NCBI GenBank assembly: GCA_023974075.1
Contig: CM043801.1
Coordinates: 34,337,759-34,401,758 of the forward strand
Length of the DNA: 64,000 nucleotides
Direction of reading: 5' to 3'
Source: Chaenocephalus aceratus
Taxonomy: Eukaryota; Chordata; Actinopteri; Perciformes; Channichthyidae
The notes beneath the pieces are model-generated. The model searched no databases and was not told the origin of the DNA. It worked only from the letters and a program-made list of their open reading frames with translations. Below are positions 21,773 to 33,015 of this stretch, in pieces; within the stretch, counting starts at the first letter, position 1, and the number at the start of each line of letters is the position of its first letter. Made by a program: the position numbers and the translations under genes.

Positions 21773-24700
21773 ACACGAGGGAGAGGAGGGAGAGGAGAGG
21801 TGGGAGAGGAGGAGAGAAGAAGGGGGAGAGGTGGGAGAGGAGGAAGAGGAGGGAGAAGAGGGAGAGAAGGGGGAGAGGAGGGAGAGGAGGGAGAGGTGGG
21901 AGAGGTGGGAGAGAAGGGGGAGAGGAGGGAGGAGGAGAGGAGAGGGGGAGAGGTGGGAGTGGAGAGAAGGGGGAGAGGTGGAGGGTGGAAGAGGAGGGAG
22001 AGGTGGGAGAGGTGGAAGGGAGGAGAGGAGGGAGGAGAGGAGGGAGAGGTGGGAGAGGAGGGAGAGGTGGGGAGAAGGGGGAGAGGTGGGAGGGAGGAGA
22101 GGAGGAAGAGGGAGGGAGAGGTGGGAGAGGGGAGGAGGAGGGGAGGGGGGAGAGAGGGGAGAGGTGGGAGAGGAGGAAGAGGAGGGAAGAAGAGGGAGAG
22201 GGGGAGAGGTGGAAGAGGAGGGAGAGGTGGGAGAGGTGGAAGAGGAGGGAGAGGAGGGAGAGGGGAGAGGTGGGAGCGGAGGGAGAGAGGTGGGAGAGAA
22301 GGGGGAGAGGTGGGAGAGGAGGGGAGGAGGAAGGAGAGGAGGGAGAGGTGGGAGAAGAGGGAGAGGAGGGAGAGGTGGGAGAGGGGGTGAGGAGGAAGAG
22401 GTGGGAGAGGAGGGAGAGGAGGGAGAGGATGGAGAGGATGGAGAGGAGGGGAGAGGAGGGAGAGGTGGGAGAGGAGGGAGAGGAGGGGAGGAGGGAGAGG
22501 AGGGGAGGAGGAGGAGGGTGGGAGAGAAGGGGGAGAGGAGGGAGAGGTGGGAGAGGAGGGAGAGGAAAGAGGAGGGGAGGAGGGAGAGAAGGGGGAGAGA
22601 GGAGGGAGAGGAGGAGAGGTGGAGGCGGAGGGGGAGAGAAGGGGAGAGGAGGGGAGGAGGGAGCGGTGGGAGAGGGGGAGAGAAGGAGGGAGAGAGGAAG
22701 AGGAGGGAGAGGAGAGGGGAGAGAAGGGAGAGGAGGAGAGAGGAGGGAGAGGTGGGAGAGGGGGGAGAAGGGGGAGAGGTGGGAGAGGAGGAAGAGGAGG
22801 GAGAAGAGGGAGAGGGGAGAGGTGGGAGAGGTGGAAGAGGGGAAGAGGAGGGAGAGGTGGGAGAGGTGGAAGAGGAGGGAGAGGAGGGAGAGGAGGGAGA
22901 GGTGGGAGAGGAGGGAGAGGTGGGAGAGAAGGGGGAGAGGTGGGAGAGGAGGGAGAGGAGGGAGAGGAGGGAGAGGTGGGAGAAGAGGAGAGGAGGGAGA
23001 GGTGGGAGAGAAGGGGGAGAGGTGGGAGAGGAGGAAGAGGAGGGAGAAGAGGGAGAGGTGGGAGAGGTGGAAGAGGAGGGAGAGGTGGGAGAGGTGGAAG
23101 AGGAGGGAGAGGAGGGAGAGGAGGGAGAGGTGGGAGAGGAGGGAGAGGTGGGAGAGAAGGGGGAGAGGTGGAGAGAGGAGGGAGAGGAGGAAGAGGAGGG
23201 AGAGGTGGGAGAAGAGGGAGAGGAGGGAGAGGTGGGAGAGGAGGGTGAGGAGGAAGAGGTGGGAGAGGAGGGAGAGGAGGGAGAGGATGGAGAGGATGGA
23301 GAGGAGGGACGAGGAGGGAGAGGTGGGAGAGGAGGGAGAGGTGGGAGAGGTGGGAGAGGTGGGAGAAGAGGGAGAGGTGGGAGAGGAGGGAGAGGTGGGA
23401 GAGGTGGGAGAAGAGGAGAGGTGGGAGAAAAGGGAGAGGTGGAGAGAGGAGGGAGAGGTGGGAGAGGTGGGAGAGGAAGGAGAGGAGGGAGAGGGGGAGA
23501 GGAGGGAGAGGAGGGAGAGGAGGGAGAGGAGGGAGAGGAGGGAGAGGAGGAAGAGGAGGGGAGAGGAGGAAAGAGGTGGAAGAGGAGGGAGAGGAGGGAG
23601 AGGAGGGAGAGGAGGGAGAGAGGAGGAAGAGGAGGGAGAGGAGGGAGAGGAGGAGGAGGTGGGAGGAGAGGAGGGAGAGGAGGAAGAGGTGGGAGAGGAG
23701 GGAGAGGAGGAGGAAGAGGAGGGGGAGAGGAGGGAGAGGAGGGAGAGGAGGAGAGGATGGGAGAGGAGGGAGAGAAGGGAGAGGTGGGAGAGGAGGGAGA
23801 GGTGGGAGAGGTGGGAGAGTGGGAGAAGAGGAGAGGTGGGAGAGGAGGGAGAGGTGGGGAGGTGGGAGAGGAAGGAGAGGAGGGAGAGAAGGGAGAGGTG
23901 GGAGAGGTGGGAGACGGGTGGGAGAAGAGGGAGAGGTGGGAGAGGAGGGAGAGGTGGGAGAGGTGGGAGAAGAGGGAGAGGTGGGAGAAAAAGGGAAGAG
24001 GTGGGAGAGAGAGGGAGAGGTGGGAGAGGTGGGAGAGAAGGAGAGGAGGGAGAGGTGGGAGAGGAGGGAGAGGAGGGAGAGGTGGGAGAGGAGGGAGAGG
24101 AGGGAGAGGAGGGAGAGGAGGGAGAGGAGAAGAGGAGGGAGAGGAGGGAAGAGGTGGAAGAGAGAGAGAGGAGAGGAGGAGAGGAGGGAGAGGTGGGAGA
24201 GGTGGAAGAGGAGGGAGGAGGAGGGAGAGGAGGGAGAGTGGGAGAGGAGGGGAGAGGTGGGAGAGAAGGGGGAGAGGGGGGAGAGGAGGGAGGAGAGGGG
24301 AAGAGGAGGGAGAGGTGGGAGAAGAGGGAGAGGAGGGAGAGGTGGGAGGAAGAGGAGGGAGAAGAGGGAGAGAGGAGGGAGGGAGGAGGGAGAGGAGGAG
24401 GAGGAAGAGGAGGGAGGAAGAGGAGGGAGAAGAGGGAGAGGAGGGAGGGAGAGGAGGAGAGGAGGAGAGGAGAGGAGGGAGGAAGGGAGGAGAGGAGAAG
24501 AGGGAGAAGAGGAGAGGAGGGAGGGAGAGGAGGGAGAGGAGGAAGAGGAGGAGGAAGAGGAGGGAGAAGAGGGAGAGGAGGGGGGAGGGAGAGGGGGAGA
24601 GGAGGAAGAGGAGGGAGGAAGAGAGGAGAGAGGGAGAGGAGAGGAGGGAGGGAGAGGAGGGAGAGGAGGGAGAGGAGGAAGAGGAGGAAGAGGAGGGAGA

Positions 24701-24903
24701 AGAGGAGGGAGAAGAGGGAGAGGAGGGAGGAGAGGAGGGAGAGGAGGAAGAGGAGGGAGGAAGAGGAGGAGAAGAGGGAGAGGAGGGAGGGAGAGGAGGG
24801 AGAGGAGGAAGAGGAGGGAGGAAGAGGAGGGAGAAGAGGGAGAGGAGGGAGGGAGAGGAGGGAGAAGAGGGAGAGGAGGGAGAGGAGGAAGAGGAGGGAG
24901 AGG
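21773..24903. repeat. 3.1-kb purine-only satellite (GGGAGAGG-type)
   Basis: The + strand is almost entirely A and G, built from variants of GGGAGAGGA and GGGAGAGGT, with T nearly confined to GGTGGG, rare GATGG and GGTGAGG, and only isolated C. Superstructure is visible. A segment marked by GGGTGAGGAGGAAGAGG and then two GGATGGAGA units appears at about 22,386 and again at about 23,243 (GAT markers at 22,428 and 23,286, 858 bp apart). A GAAGGGGGAGAGGTGGGAGA block recurs 243 bp apart (22,767 and 23,010). GGTGGG disappears after about 24,350 and the 3' end becomes pure GGGAGAGGA/GGAAGAGGA. Open frames above 1,000 codons on both strands are a by-product of missing stop triplets. Confidence 0.95.
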
Positions 24904-24954
24904 ATCCTCAAAGATGATATTTTTTTAATTGTTTACTTTATGTGATTGCTATCA

Positions 24955-25740
24955 CGGTTGAAAGCTGTCCCGGCTGGAGGGCAGGTGCAGGACCCAGATG
25001 CAGAATATCCAAATCCAAAATGTTCATCGGCGGTGAAACAGAGACTAAGAGTCCTTCTGTAACCGACAGAGCGTTCTGAACTCTCCAGGTCGTGTACTCT
25101 CACATGAAGTTCGTCTGTTGCCATCAGGGCGAAGATCTGCTCTACCTGCTCAAAGGACTAATCGCTTTTCTAAATCATTCATCCCTTCTGCACTCAAACT
25201 TTTAAATTCTTGAAAAGGCTTTTAACTTGATTATTTATTTATTATTGTGATGCTTTGAACTATTTATAGTGTGAATTGGAATTATCCACATCTGTGCTCC
25301 GGGTGTGTCTGTGTGTTTTCTTCTTGTTTGTTCCTGCCTGTGTTCCTGACACAAGCTGCTGCTCATAACCAATGCCCCTCGCGGGATTAATAAAGTTGTT
25401 GATTGATTGAAATACTTTTATTGCGGAACAAAGTAAAATCAGGCAAGGCAAAACACAAAAATCCCTCTGAACAAAAACCTTCCAACATCAATAATCTCAC
25501 AAAGACACACAGAAACACCAGAACTGAAATGCACACTAATCTAATCTAAACTAAGACTATCACACAAACAAGACACCGGTGAGGAGGGAGGAGAACACAC
25601 AGGGGCAGCAGGTGAACACAATCAGGTAACCAGGCAGGGGGCAACAGAGACAGGCAAGACGGGGGGGAACACAGAGACAGGAAACCAAAGACAGAACTAG
25701 ACATGACAAAAACATACATCAATAGAGATCAAATATATAT
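24955..25740 (-). mobile_element. Probable LTR-type or similar retroelement end, minus strand, interrupted
   Basis: In reverse, 25,740-25,412 reads through TTTCCTGTCTCTGTGTTCCC, GATTGTGTTCACCTGC and CGCAATAAAAGTATTTC. The reverse of 25,018-24,960 carries GCATCTGGGTCCTGCACCTG. These are the internal landmarks of LTR-like elements such as the one at 61.2 kb (AATAAAG, then GGGTCCT). A plus-strand LINE tail separates the two parts. I could not place terminal TG/CA or a target duplication, so the class is tentative. Confidence 0.4.
25110..25411 (+). mobile_element. Non-LTR retrotransposon 3' end
   Basis: Ends CCCTCGCGGGATTAATAAAG followed by TTGTTGATTGATTGA, a LINE-type 3' terminus with a short tandem tail. 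It lies within a minus-strand retroelement remnant. The 5' limit is approximate. Confidence 0.5.
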
Positions 25741-25884
25741 TTTTAATTGAATGAGTAAAAGGAAATTAATTTAAATTAAGCTAAATGATTAAATACCCTT
25801 TTTTACATTGGGCAGAATCACACATTGACCTTGAAACTAAAGTGGTACATCTTTCAAATATTTTTTTAGAGCAAGAAACATAGG

Positions 25885-25965
25885 GCAATGCAAGGCAAGT
25901 TTATTTATATAGCACTTTTCAACGCAAGGCAATTCAAAGTGCTTTACAAAAAAAAAAAATGAAAG
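25885..25965 (-). mobile_element. L2-type LINE 3' terminus, reversed
   Basis: GGCAAGTTTATTTATATAGC, then CACTTTTCAACGCAAGGC and CAAAGTGCTTTAC, is the reverse complement of the 3' end seen in sense at 35.88-35.95 kb. Confidence 0.75.
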
Positions 25966-26609
25966 ACATTAAGCATTAAAAAAGAAAAGCTAATAAAATA
26001 AACATTAAGGAAAAAATACATGGATAAAAGTTACAGTGCAGTCAAAAATATGAATAGTTCAATTAAAAGCAGCGACAAAAAGAAAAGAAAAGAAACATAG
26101 GAGGTTTCTACTTTCCCTGTGATGGATGCCAGAAGCAATCTGTGTTTTAAATGATAAAAGGAGAAATATATTCACGATTGATATAAATCACGACCTTCTT
26201 CCCTCTCCGTGTACAGACTGTTTTCCAGTCGAGCAGCGAAGGCACAGCAGACCGTATCTTCCCATTGTTACCCGCTTTGAATAAGACCCGGCAGATTAAA
26301 GAGTCATTGTGAAGTTGAGAGGAGAGAGGAGGTGGAGGATGGCGGGTTGGAGAAGAAAGGAAGGAGAGGTTTGGATATTAAATATGGCTTTTATCACATC
26401 GCACTAGATACCTGTCGGAGGTGTGAAACGTGGAGCTGCTTTCGGTGACTGTCGAGCGTCAGCGCGAGTTTTGGGGTGAGCGGAGGAAAGGCGGTTTGAT
26501 CCCGACAAAGTGCAATTAGTGTCAAAATAGCGAGATGGATTCTGCTGATGTGAGGGCGACAGGGTGAGGCTGGGAGAGGGGTTACCACCAAGGCTTTATA
26601 GATGTCGTT
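25966..26609. other. Intergenic stretch, nothing recognised
   Basis: A-rich to about 26,100, then mixed sequence including a purine-rich patch near 26,310-26,370. No coding feature seen. Confidence 0.4.
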
Positions 26610-26721
26610 GATTGATTGCATTTTTGTTGATGATACTGAAACTTTGGGACCATTGACATGCACACACACCTATAACACACTACAGGAAAGGAAAACCCCC
26701 CAAAAGCATAATAGGGCCCCT
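26610..26721 (-). mobile_element. Family C (GGGGCCC) TTAA element, partial copy
   Basis: The end AAAAGCATAATAGGGCCCCT, followed by TTAA at 26,722-26,725, matches the family C left end in reverse. The interior is truncated, so the left limit is approximate. Confidence 0.55.
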
Positions 26722-26725
26722 TTAA

Positions 26726-27730
26726 TGCGATGTACAACCTGTTTTTGAAATAATCTTGATCTGTAACGACCGTATAATCGACACATAAAACAGTGTTAAC
26801 AGTGCAAAATACCACATGACGTTCATTCGTCTTGCACCATGCAAGTCTGTAGTCGTTAGAGTAATTTTCACAGTAATACTGCACACAGCATGAATAATAT
26901 ATGAGTGTTTTCTTTCCTTCCTTTGAACACCTTCCTTCTCCATTCTTCTTTTTCTACCCCGTTATTAGTGAAAGCATGACAAGCAGCGAGTCTGGCCATC
27001 CTCTTGAATAATGTCAACGGGGACGAGTCGCAGGGACGTCTGAGCAATGACTTGTCCTCCTCTCAGATACACCGTTTCCTATCCCAGCATACACCGGGGC
27101 TTCGGCAGGGTGAGGTCATTGTTAAGGGGATGTGAGAACAGAGGATGGGTTAGAAGCAGCATCCTCAATGCAGACAATGAATCCTGCATAAGCAACCATG
27201 CGTATGTCTTAAGATCCATGAACACATCTTACATTGGGAGTTTCCGAAATGTGAAATGAAGTATGAAAGCCTGTGTATCGTTCTGCAGCGGTACAGCTCT
27301 CACAGAGGAGCCATAACTCATTCGCAGTACCGCCTCTTACATAAACCTCCGCTCATATGCATAGGATATGCATTGGTGTGCGTACATTTTGACGGTTTAA
27401 TTCAATGCAATTTGAAAGCCCACGTGCAAAGAATATTTCATCGTCCCACGCATCTTCCATTGAGCTTACACTCAAAGGTATACTTCTGTAGTGAGTCTGC
27501 AGCGAAAGGTTTAACTCACAAAGGGTGCTATTAAAATGCTGGTGCCGTTATGAGAGTTTAATGGGATTTCTCCACCTGGAATCCTGTTTGTGCGCCAAAC
27601 CCTGACATCATAGGACCGACAGCGGGGCTCAGCTCAGGAGGCGAAGAGCCAACGCATTGTTGTTGTGGAAAACAATTTGAAAAAAGCTTTGGATCTAAGG
27701 TAAACATTCAACTTTGGCTATTTAATTACT
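26726..27730. other. Intergenic stretch, no gene recognised
   Basis: Includes purine/pyrimidine-balanced sequence with open frames at 27,047-27,259 and 27,256-27,534 that show no known domain. Confidence 0.4.
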
Positions 27731-27793
27731 TTAAGGTAAGAAGCCATCAATATCTTAACAAAGACATATTGTGTGTATTTAGTCCCTCTACTG

Positions 27794-28693
27794 CAGGGGT
27801 GTCCAAACTACGGCCCGGGGGCCAAATGCGGCCCGCGGACCATTTTGAATTGGCCCTCAGCAAATTCAAAAGTAGAATGAAATACGGCCCACAAATGAAA
27901 CTTGTGCTTGTCTTATATTGTACTTCTTAACTATAAATGTAAACATATATTACACAGTAGTATTCATGTTTTAATAGGACACATTTTCAAATAAATTCAG
28001 TCAATTAAAGTTGGAAACATTTTCTAACACATCTTAGTTAAAGGTGGGGTAGGTAAGTTTCAGAAAACCGGCTCGAGATACACTTTTTGTTATATTCCAT
28101 GGAATGCTCTTAACATCCCGATAGCAATGAATATCTGAAAAGCTTTGACAACAAATCCATAAAAAAATGTCATCTGTAGAAGCCGTAATACTGTAAAAAG
28201 TACATCCAACCGATTGGATGGCCTACCTGCCTGTCAGCCTTCCATCTGGGCACAAACTTATCTCGTGCCCTCATTGGTCATGTGCGCGTTCGTGTGTGTT
28301 GGAGGAGGGGCTCTGTGAAGAAGTGGCAGATTTTCTCCGGTTGTGTATTTTCAAATTCTAGCGATCTCGAGCCGGTCTCTCAAATGTACCTACCCCACCT
28401 TTAAAGTTGGAAACATTTTCTAACACATCTTAGTTAATAAGAGAAAAACCCAATTACTTATTTACATAACAAGCTTGAAATACACCCCTCATGTTCCCTC
28501 TTACTATAATCAATCAATCTGAGGCTTCTGTTTTAAGGGATGAGCTGCTAACACTCACAAGCATCATTTACATACATTGATTTTGCTGACTCATAACTGA
28601 ACTTATGAAGCGATATACCTCGAGTGAGTGGCCCAGCCCTTCGTATATTTTTCTGTATGTGGCCCTTTGGTGAAAACAGTTTGGACACCCCTG
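27794..28693. mobile_element. hAT-type element, CAGGGGTGTCCAAACT ends, nested
   Basis: Terminal inverted repeats CAGGGGTGTCCAAACT and, in reverse, CAGGGGTGTCCAAACTG. Target duplication CTCTACTG (27,786-27,793) / CTCCACTG (28,694-28,701), 7 of 8 identical. CGGCCCGGGGGCCAAATGCG near the left end is typical of this dispersed fish family. The interior is non-coding and itself contains a TTAA element. Confidence 0.85.
28042..28400. mobile_element. TTAA-flanked MITE, AGGTGGGGTAGGTAAG family (family D), copy 1
   Basis: Ends AGGTGGGGTAGGTAAGTTT and, in reverse, AGGTGGGGTAGGTACATTTG, with TTAA on both sides (28,038-28,041; 28,401-28,404). Other copies lie at 49.06, 50.37 and 61.98 kb. An identical 37-bp sequence bounded by TTAA lies on each side (28,005-28,041 and 28,401-28,437). 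Confidence 0.88.
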
Positions 28694-28819
28694 CTCCACT
28701 GTGACATGTCTCCATGCTTTAATGTTCAAAAAGCTCTGTATTTTTCTCATACTGCCTGTGCTGCAGCACCTCTTTTCACCCTCTGTCTGAAACCAGAGCC
28801 CAGTCTGCTCTGATTGGTT

Positions 28820-28923
28820 GGAATAGAATGTCTTTATTGTCATCACACATCAGCGTAACGAAATTCAGTTGGCATCTCTCACTGCAGGACATACATTAGA
28901 ACACATCCATAAAAGCAGAGACA
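28820..28923 (-). mobile_element. Short LINE/SINE 3' tail inserted in family C
   Basis: GAATAGAATGTCTTTATTGT is the reverse of a tail of the ACAATAAAGACATTCTATTC type. Comparison with the family C copy at 55.4 kb (GATTGGTTAGCTGGCC in reverse) places the insertion between GGTT and AGCTGG. Confidence 0.55.
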
Positions 28924-29103
28924 GTTAGCTGGCCGGCTCTGTTGTGATTGGTCAACAGCTTAGACGAGATATCCCGCCCATTGGCTCCCTCTGGAGGGAA
29001 CACGGGGATTTGAGCCTTTGTGGACCATTTACATGCACTAACACCTATATAATGCACTACCGGAAAGGGAAAACCCCAAAAGCAGAATAGGGCCCCTTTA
29101 AAC

Positions 29104-29660
29104 ATAAGGTCACATCTTGACATCTGCAGGTTAAAGTAAGTGAGGGAAAGGTTGTCGTCAACAACAACAATCGTGTAGTAAAACAAACAAGCAATCTGTG
29201 AAGGATATTGTTGTTAAAGCATTGAAACTAGAAACAAACGAAGATGCTAAAAGACTGGAAATTATATCTTACAAAACTGGAGGTATGATTACAAGGCTTG
29301 AAAACTTGACTTAATGTACTTAGTTAATTTTCTAAGCTGAAATCAGTGTGTTTACTACTTACTGACTGAAACAACAAGAGTGTTTTATCTTGTGATGAGC
29401 GGCTGTGTACATTTTAAGGTCAATAAGGCGAGGAACCACTGCACTCCAGGAAGCAGAGTTTCCTAGCATTAGGCTCAAAATGGATACTGTGGTAATAAGG
29501 TCAGCGGGGTCTGTGAGCAGGAGGCTTTTGTTCCATATGGAGTTGGGGGGGGGGGGGGGCTTAGTCATGTGACTTCCATGTGTCCGGAGCTGCACTGCTG
29601 CAACAAATGAGGTCAGCCTCCAGGTATGGGCTCAAACAGCAGGCAGCGCCTCAGGACGAG
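29104..29660. other. Intergenic stretch, nothing recognised
   Basis: A G-run (about 13) at 29,547. No coding feature. Confidence 0.4.
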
Positions 29661-29684
29661 CACACACACACACACACACACACG

Positions 29685-29747
<63 letters not shown>

Positions 29748-30015
29748 CATGTATACATCATTTCAGGGGACATTACATTGACTTACATGCATTTCCTGGA
29801 GACTTATCCTAAACGTAACCATAACCAACACATGCCCAACCCTTAACCTTAACTTTACCCTTACCCTTAACCTTACCCTAATCCTAACCAAGTCTTCACC
29901 TTAAAATTAATTATTCCCCTCATGGGGACCTCCAATTTGTCCCCATAAGGGGGGCGAGTCCCCACACGTGACTATGTAAACGGATGTAGGTCCCCACAAG
30001 TATAGTAATGCTAGA

Positions 30016-30056
<41 letters not shown>

Positions 30057-30828
30057 GGCATGCATGCAATGAAAACACGTCTATGCATGAATACAGGCTT
30101 GCATACACACAGTGTGTCTGGTCCCAGTGGACATGAGGACATGCAGGATGACATCAGTCGCTCCTGCATGTGACTCAGCGGCTGATAACGGCTCATCTCT
30201 GCACAGGGAGGGAGCTAACAGGCTATCTCTGCACGCATCACCTGCACTGGACATGGAGGTATTGATCAGCGGTGTGATGTGAGGAGACTGATGGTCACTG
30301 CACAGGAAATGAATGTTGTGCAAGAGGAAGAAAAGGGGTGGGGGGGAGGTGATGGTGCGTCATTCACAGCGAGGTGTTGATTCGTTTGGTGGGTGAACAT
30401 TTCGTATGTCTTTGTAAATCTGTGTGGTTTCTATTCTTGAAGGAAATACTAATATCAGTTACCTTTTTTTGGTCACTATGATGGAGATGAACAAAAGAAA
30501 CAGATATACGGCAACATATGTAACCAGGCGGATTCAATTGGAGAAATGAAGCCACACTATCTTTCATTTAGTTTTTGGGCACCACTTCCGGCACTGACAT
30601 GCACAACAACCTATATAACACGTACAGGAAAGACCCCTTCAAACAAATCAAATAAAAGGAATTCAAGTTCCAGGACCGCAGAGTTGGGTGAGTTATATCT
30701 GTCTGCACTATAAACAGCTCGCATAACAATGAACACAATGTTTAGTTTAAGGATATGGTAAAGCCAGTTCAGTTATGGGTCATGTGAGGCAGACTTTAAG
30801 ATACGACAAAACATGTTTAAACATTGTT

Positions 30829-30911
<83 letters not shown>

Positions 30912-31023
30912 ATGTATACATCACTTCAGGGGACATTACATTGACTTACATGCATTTCCTGGAGACTTATCCTAACCTTAACCATAACCTTGAATAAACT
31001 AATGTGCAGACTGTTATCACATA

Positions 31024-31113
<90 letters not shown>
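29661..31113. repeat. Cluster of four (CA)n arrays with a dispersed repeat between them
   Basis: CA arrays at 29,661-29,744, 30,017-30,052, 30,832-30,911 and 31,027-31,113. The first and third are each followed by CATGTATACATCA, TTCAGGGGACATTACATTGA and GCATTTCCTGGAGACTTATC (29,745 on and 30,912 on). These are two copies of one repeat that itself carries a flanking CA array. The first copy runs to about 30,015 through a degenerate CCTTAACC tract and the AGGTCCCCACAAGTATAG block. Confidence 0.85.
30575..30640 (-). mobile_element. Family C fragment
   Basis: CACTGACATGCACAACAACC, then CTATATAACACGTACAGGAAAG and ACCCCTT, matches the end of family C in reverse. Very short. Confidence 0.4.
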
Positions 31114-31814
31114 AGGTACAGTGGTCAGCTGCATGACCCCTGGTTTACCTGTCTGCAAGGCAAACAGAACACAACATCCCTGCAGACTTTGCCCCCTCTT
31201 ATCTCAGGTGACGGGATGAAATGAAGCTCCGATCGAACAGTCTCAATCAATGAGTAATCATTAAAACAGTACTTTGCATGGTAGGAAAGCAGCTTTTGTT
31301 ATTGTATTAGACAGACTTGTGAGTCACCTTCTTAGTCACCAATTTAGCCAGATCAGTGTGTAAAGCTTTTCAAACTGATCTGAAGCTACAAAACAAACCC
31401 TGGCATAAAGTAAACACTCCTTTGTGCCAGGTGCATGCCCTTCTCTTTATTCATAATGCCATGCAGCGTGTCATTAATGGGGAGGGTGACACGGAGAGAG
31501 GATGAATGACCTCCTCTCTCCTCCTGCGTGATAAACCCAATGTGAGGACTCACCAATATCAGCTCCCCAGCCTCTCATACCCACAAGTGATTTGTGCCGC
31601 ATTACTCATCCTGACACACAATTACATCATTCATCTGTTCGCCACGGCCTCTCTGAGCTCAACTAGAACAATACAGCTCAAGCTAATTGATTTGTTGGGA
31701 GGATATGTTACTTGTTTGGGCAGATTATCATATCTGACACAGAGCCATACTGTACCTTTGTACCTTGCTTTTTCTAGCTGTAACTTACCGCTTGACAAAT
31801 CCAAGTAAAACACT
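31114..31814. other. Intergenic stretch, nothing recognised
   Basis: No feature seen. The frame at 31,506-31,808 has no known domain. Confidence 0.4.
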
Positions 31815-32283
31815 GGGACCCGCGCAAACACGCTACAACGGCCCAACATACTGACAGGAGAAACACGCAGCACTTTCAAAAACACATGCAAATGAAGAAA
31901 TATCTTCACAACACATGCGCAGCGTTTAGAAAACATTCACCAACTTGACGAAACACACGCACACTTTGCTAAAAGTGCTTCATAAACGAAACACTGTAAA
32001 TAAAAAAACGGAAACAGGGACATTTAAAAATCCTGCAAACAGCTCGGACACTTGTTGTTGTGTTTTTGAGCTCCTCGCACAATTTTTAATTTGCAGCGTT
32101 TTGTTTATGCAGCGCTTTTAGTAAACCTTTCGCATGTTTCGTCAAGTTGGTGAAGACGTTTCTTAATTTGCATGGGTTTTGACATATTTGTGTATTTTTG
32201 ATTACATCATTTTTGTAAGTGCTGTGCGTTTCGCCTGATGTAAGTGTTTTGGGCCGTGTTCGCATTGGTCGGCCACCGGACTT
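31815..32283. mobile_element. Palindromic MITE-like repeat, family A copy 3 (most complete)
   Basis: Left arm GCAAACACGCTACAACGGCC, then AGGAGAAACACGCAGCACTT. The right arm in reverse reads GCGAACACGGCCCAAAACAC, then AGGCGAAACGCACAGCACTT. The centre includes ACGGAAACAGGGACATTTAA. Long imperfect terminal inverted repeats and no coding capacity. Related copies lie at 6.87 and 14.06 kb. Confidence 0.65.
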
Positions 32284-32915
32284 CCCCCGTGTGCGCCTCT
32301 TCCCCGTCATCTGTATATGAGAGCTAAACTACCAAACATACATATCTAAAGAACAGATCTCAGTGCAGCAATCTCATCCTTTCATCCACACTTACAGGTT
32401 TAGGAGTTAAATCCCCTGTGTGTCTCAGATCCACAGATTCAGTCTTACGGTAGAACCCCTACCTGACGCCTGACAAAGAACCTGCTGAGGGAGGAATAAA
32501 GGGGCTTTTAGCCCGAGGGGTCACCTCTTCTTCAAAGAACAATGCTCATTGGCTGACAGCTTACTGAGAAGGATTTTCCATCTGAAATACAGATTCACTT
32601 ACAAAAGAGGGGGAACCAATCCCTCTGAGCACAATATTCATGTCAATACCGAATTAGCATTTAATAATGGCCTCCATTTCCTCTTTTGCTTCACAGGCAG
32701 CAGGGCAGCTGAGGCCTGCAGAGACGAGGCAATGCAGCGGGACTCCCCAGATAGGACAGGACTTTCCTTCATATCCTGCCAGTGGGAGATTCAATTACAG
32801 CATTACAGAGGTGTAGGTGGGGGTGGAAGTAGAGTCGGAGGTATGGGGGTTAGTTTAAGCATATAGGGTGATTGTCTTTCCACAAAATAATGTGTGTAGA
32901 GGCTGAGGGGAGAAA
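32284..32915. other. Intergenic stretch, nothing recognised
   Basis: The frame at 32,549-32,866 shows no known domain. Confidence 0.4.
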
Positions 32916-33015
32916 GGTTCAAATGCTTTATTGTCATATGCACAAAAGCTAGACTTTACTTTTTGCAAAGTAAATCCTAAGTCGCAGGGCTTCTACTACA
33001 ATGCAAAAATACAAT
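32916..33015 (-). mobile_element. LINE/SINE 3' end fragment, reversed
   Basis: CAAATGCTTTATTGTCATAT is the reverse of an ATGACAATAAAGCA-type retroposon 3' end. Confidence 0.45.

Larger units (their letters stand above)
27735..29097 (-). mobile_element. Family C (GGGGCCC) TTAA element with nested insertions
   Basis: The right end AATAGGGCCCCT is followed by TTAA (29,098-29,101). The interior GTCTCCATGCTTTAATGTTC, CTGTCTGAAACCAGAGCCC and GTTAGCTGGCCGGCTCTG is the reverse of family C. Sequence left of 27,786 (TGTGTGTATTTAGTCCCTCT) continues the same element, so a hAT (27,794-28,693) and a LINE tail (28,820-28,923) have landed inside it. The left boundary at a TTAA (27,731) is tentative. Confidence 0.6.

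Noticed and set aside
21740..24945. Open frames above 1,000 codons on both strands (Arg/Glu/Gly-rich on +, Ser/Pro/Leu-rich on -)
   Set aside because: They lie entirely in the purine-only satellite, where stop codons are rare in several frames. No domain, no codon signature, and all phases are open, so they are not genes.
29830..29890. Interstitial telomere-like CCTTAACC/CCCTAA tract
   Set aside because: Highly degenerate, not TTAGGG arrays. It is part of a dispersed repeat whose second copy (30.96 kb) has a different CCTTAACCATAACC version.
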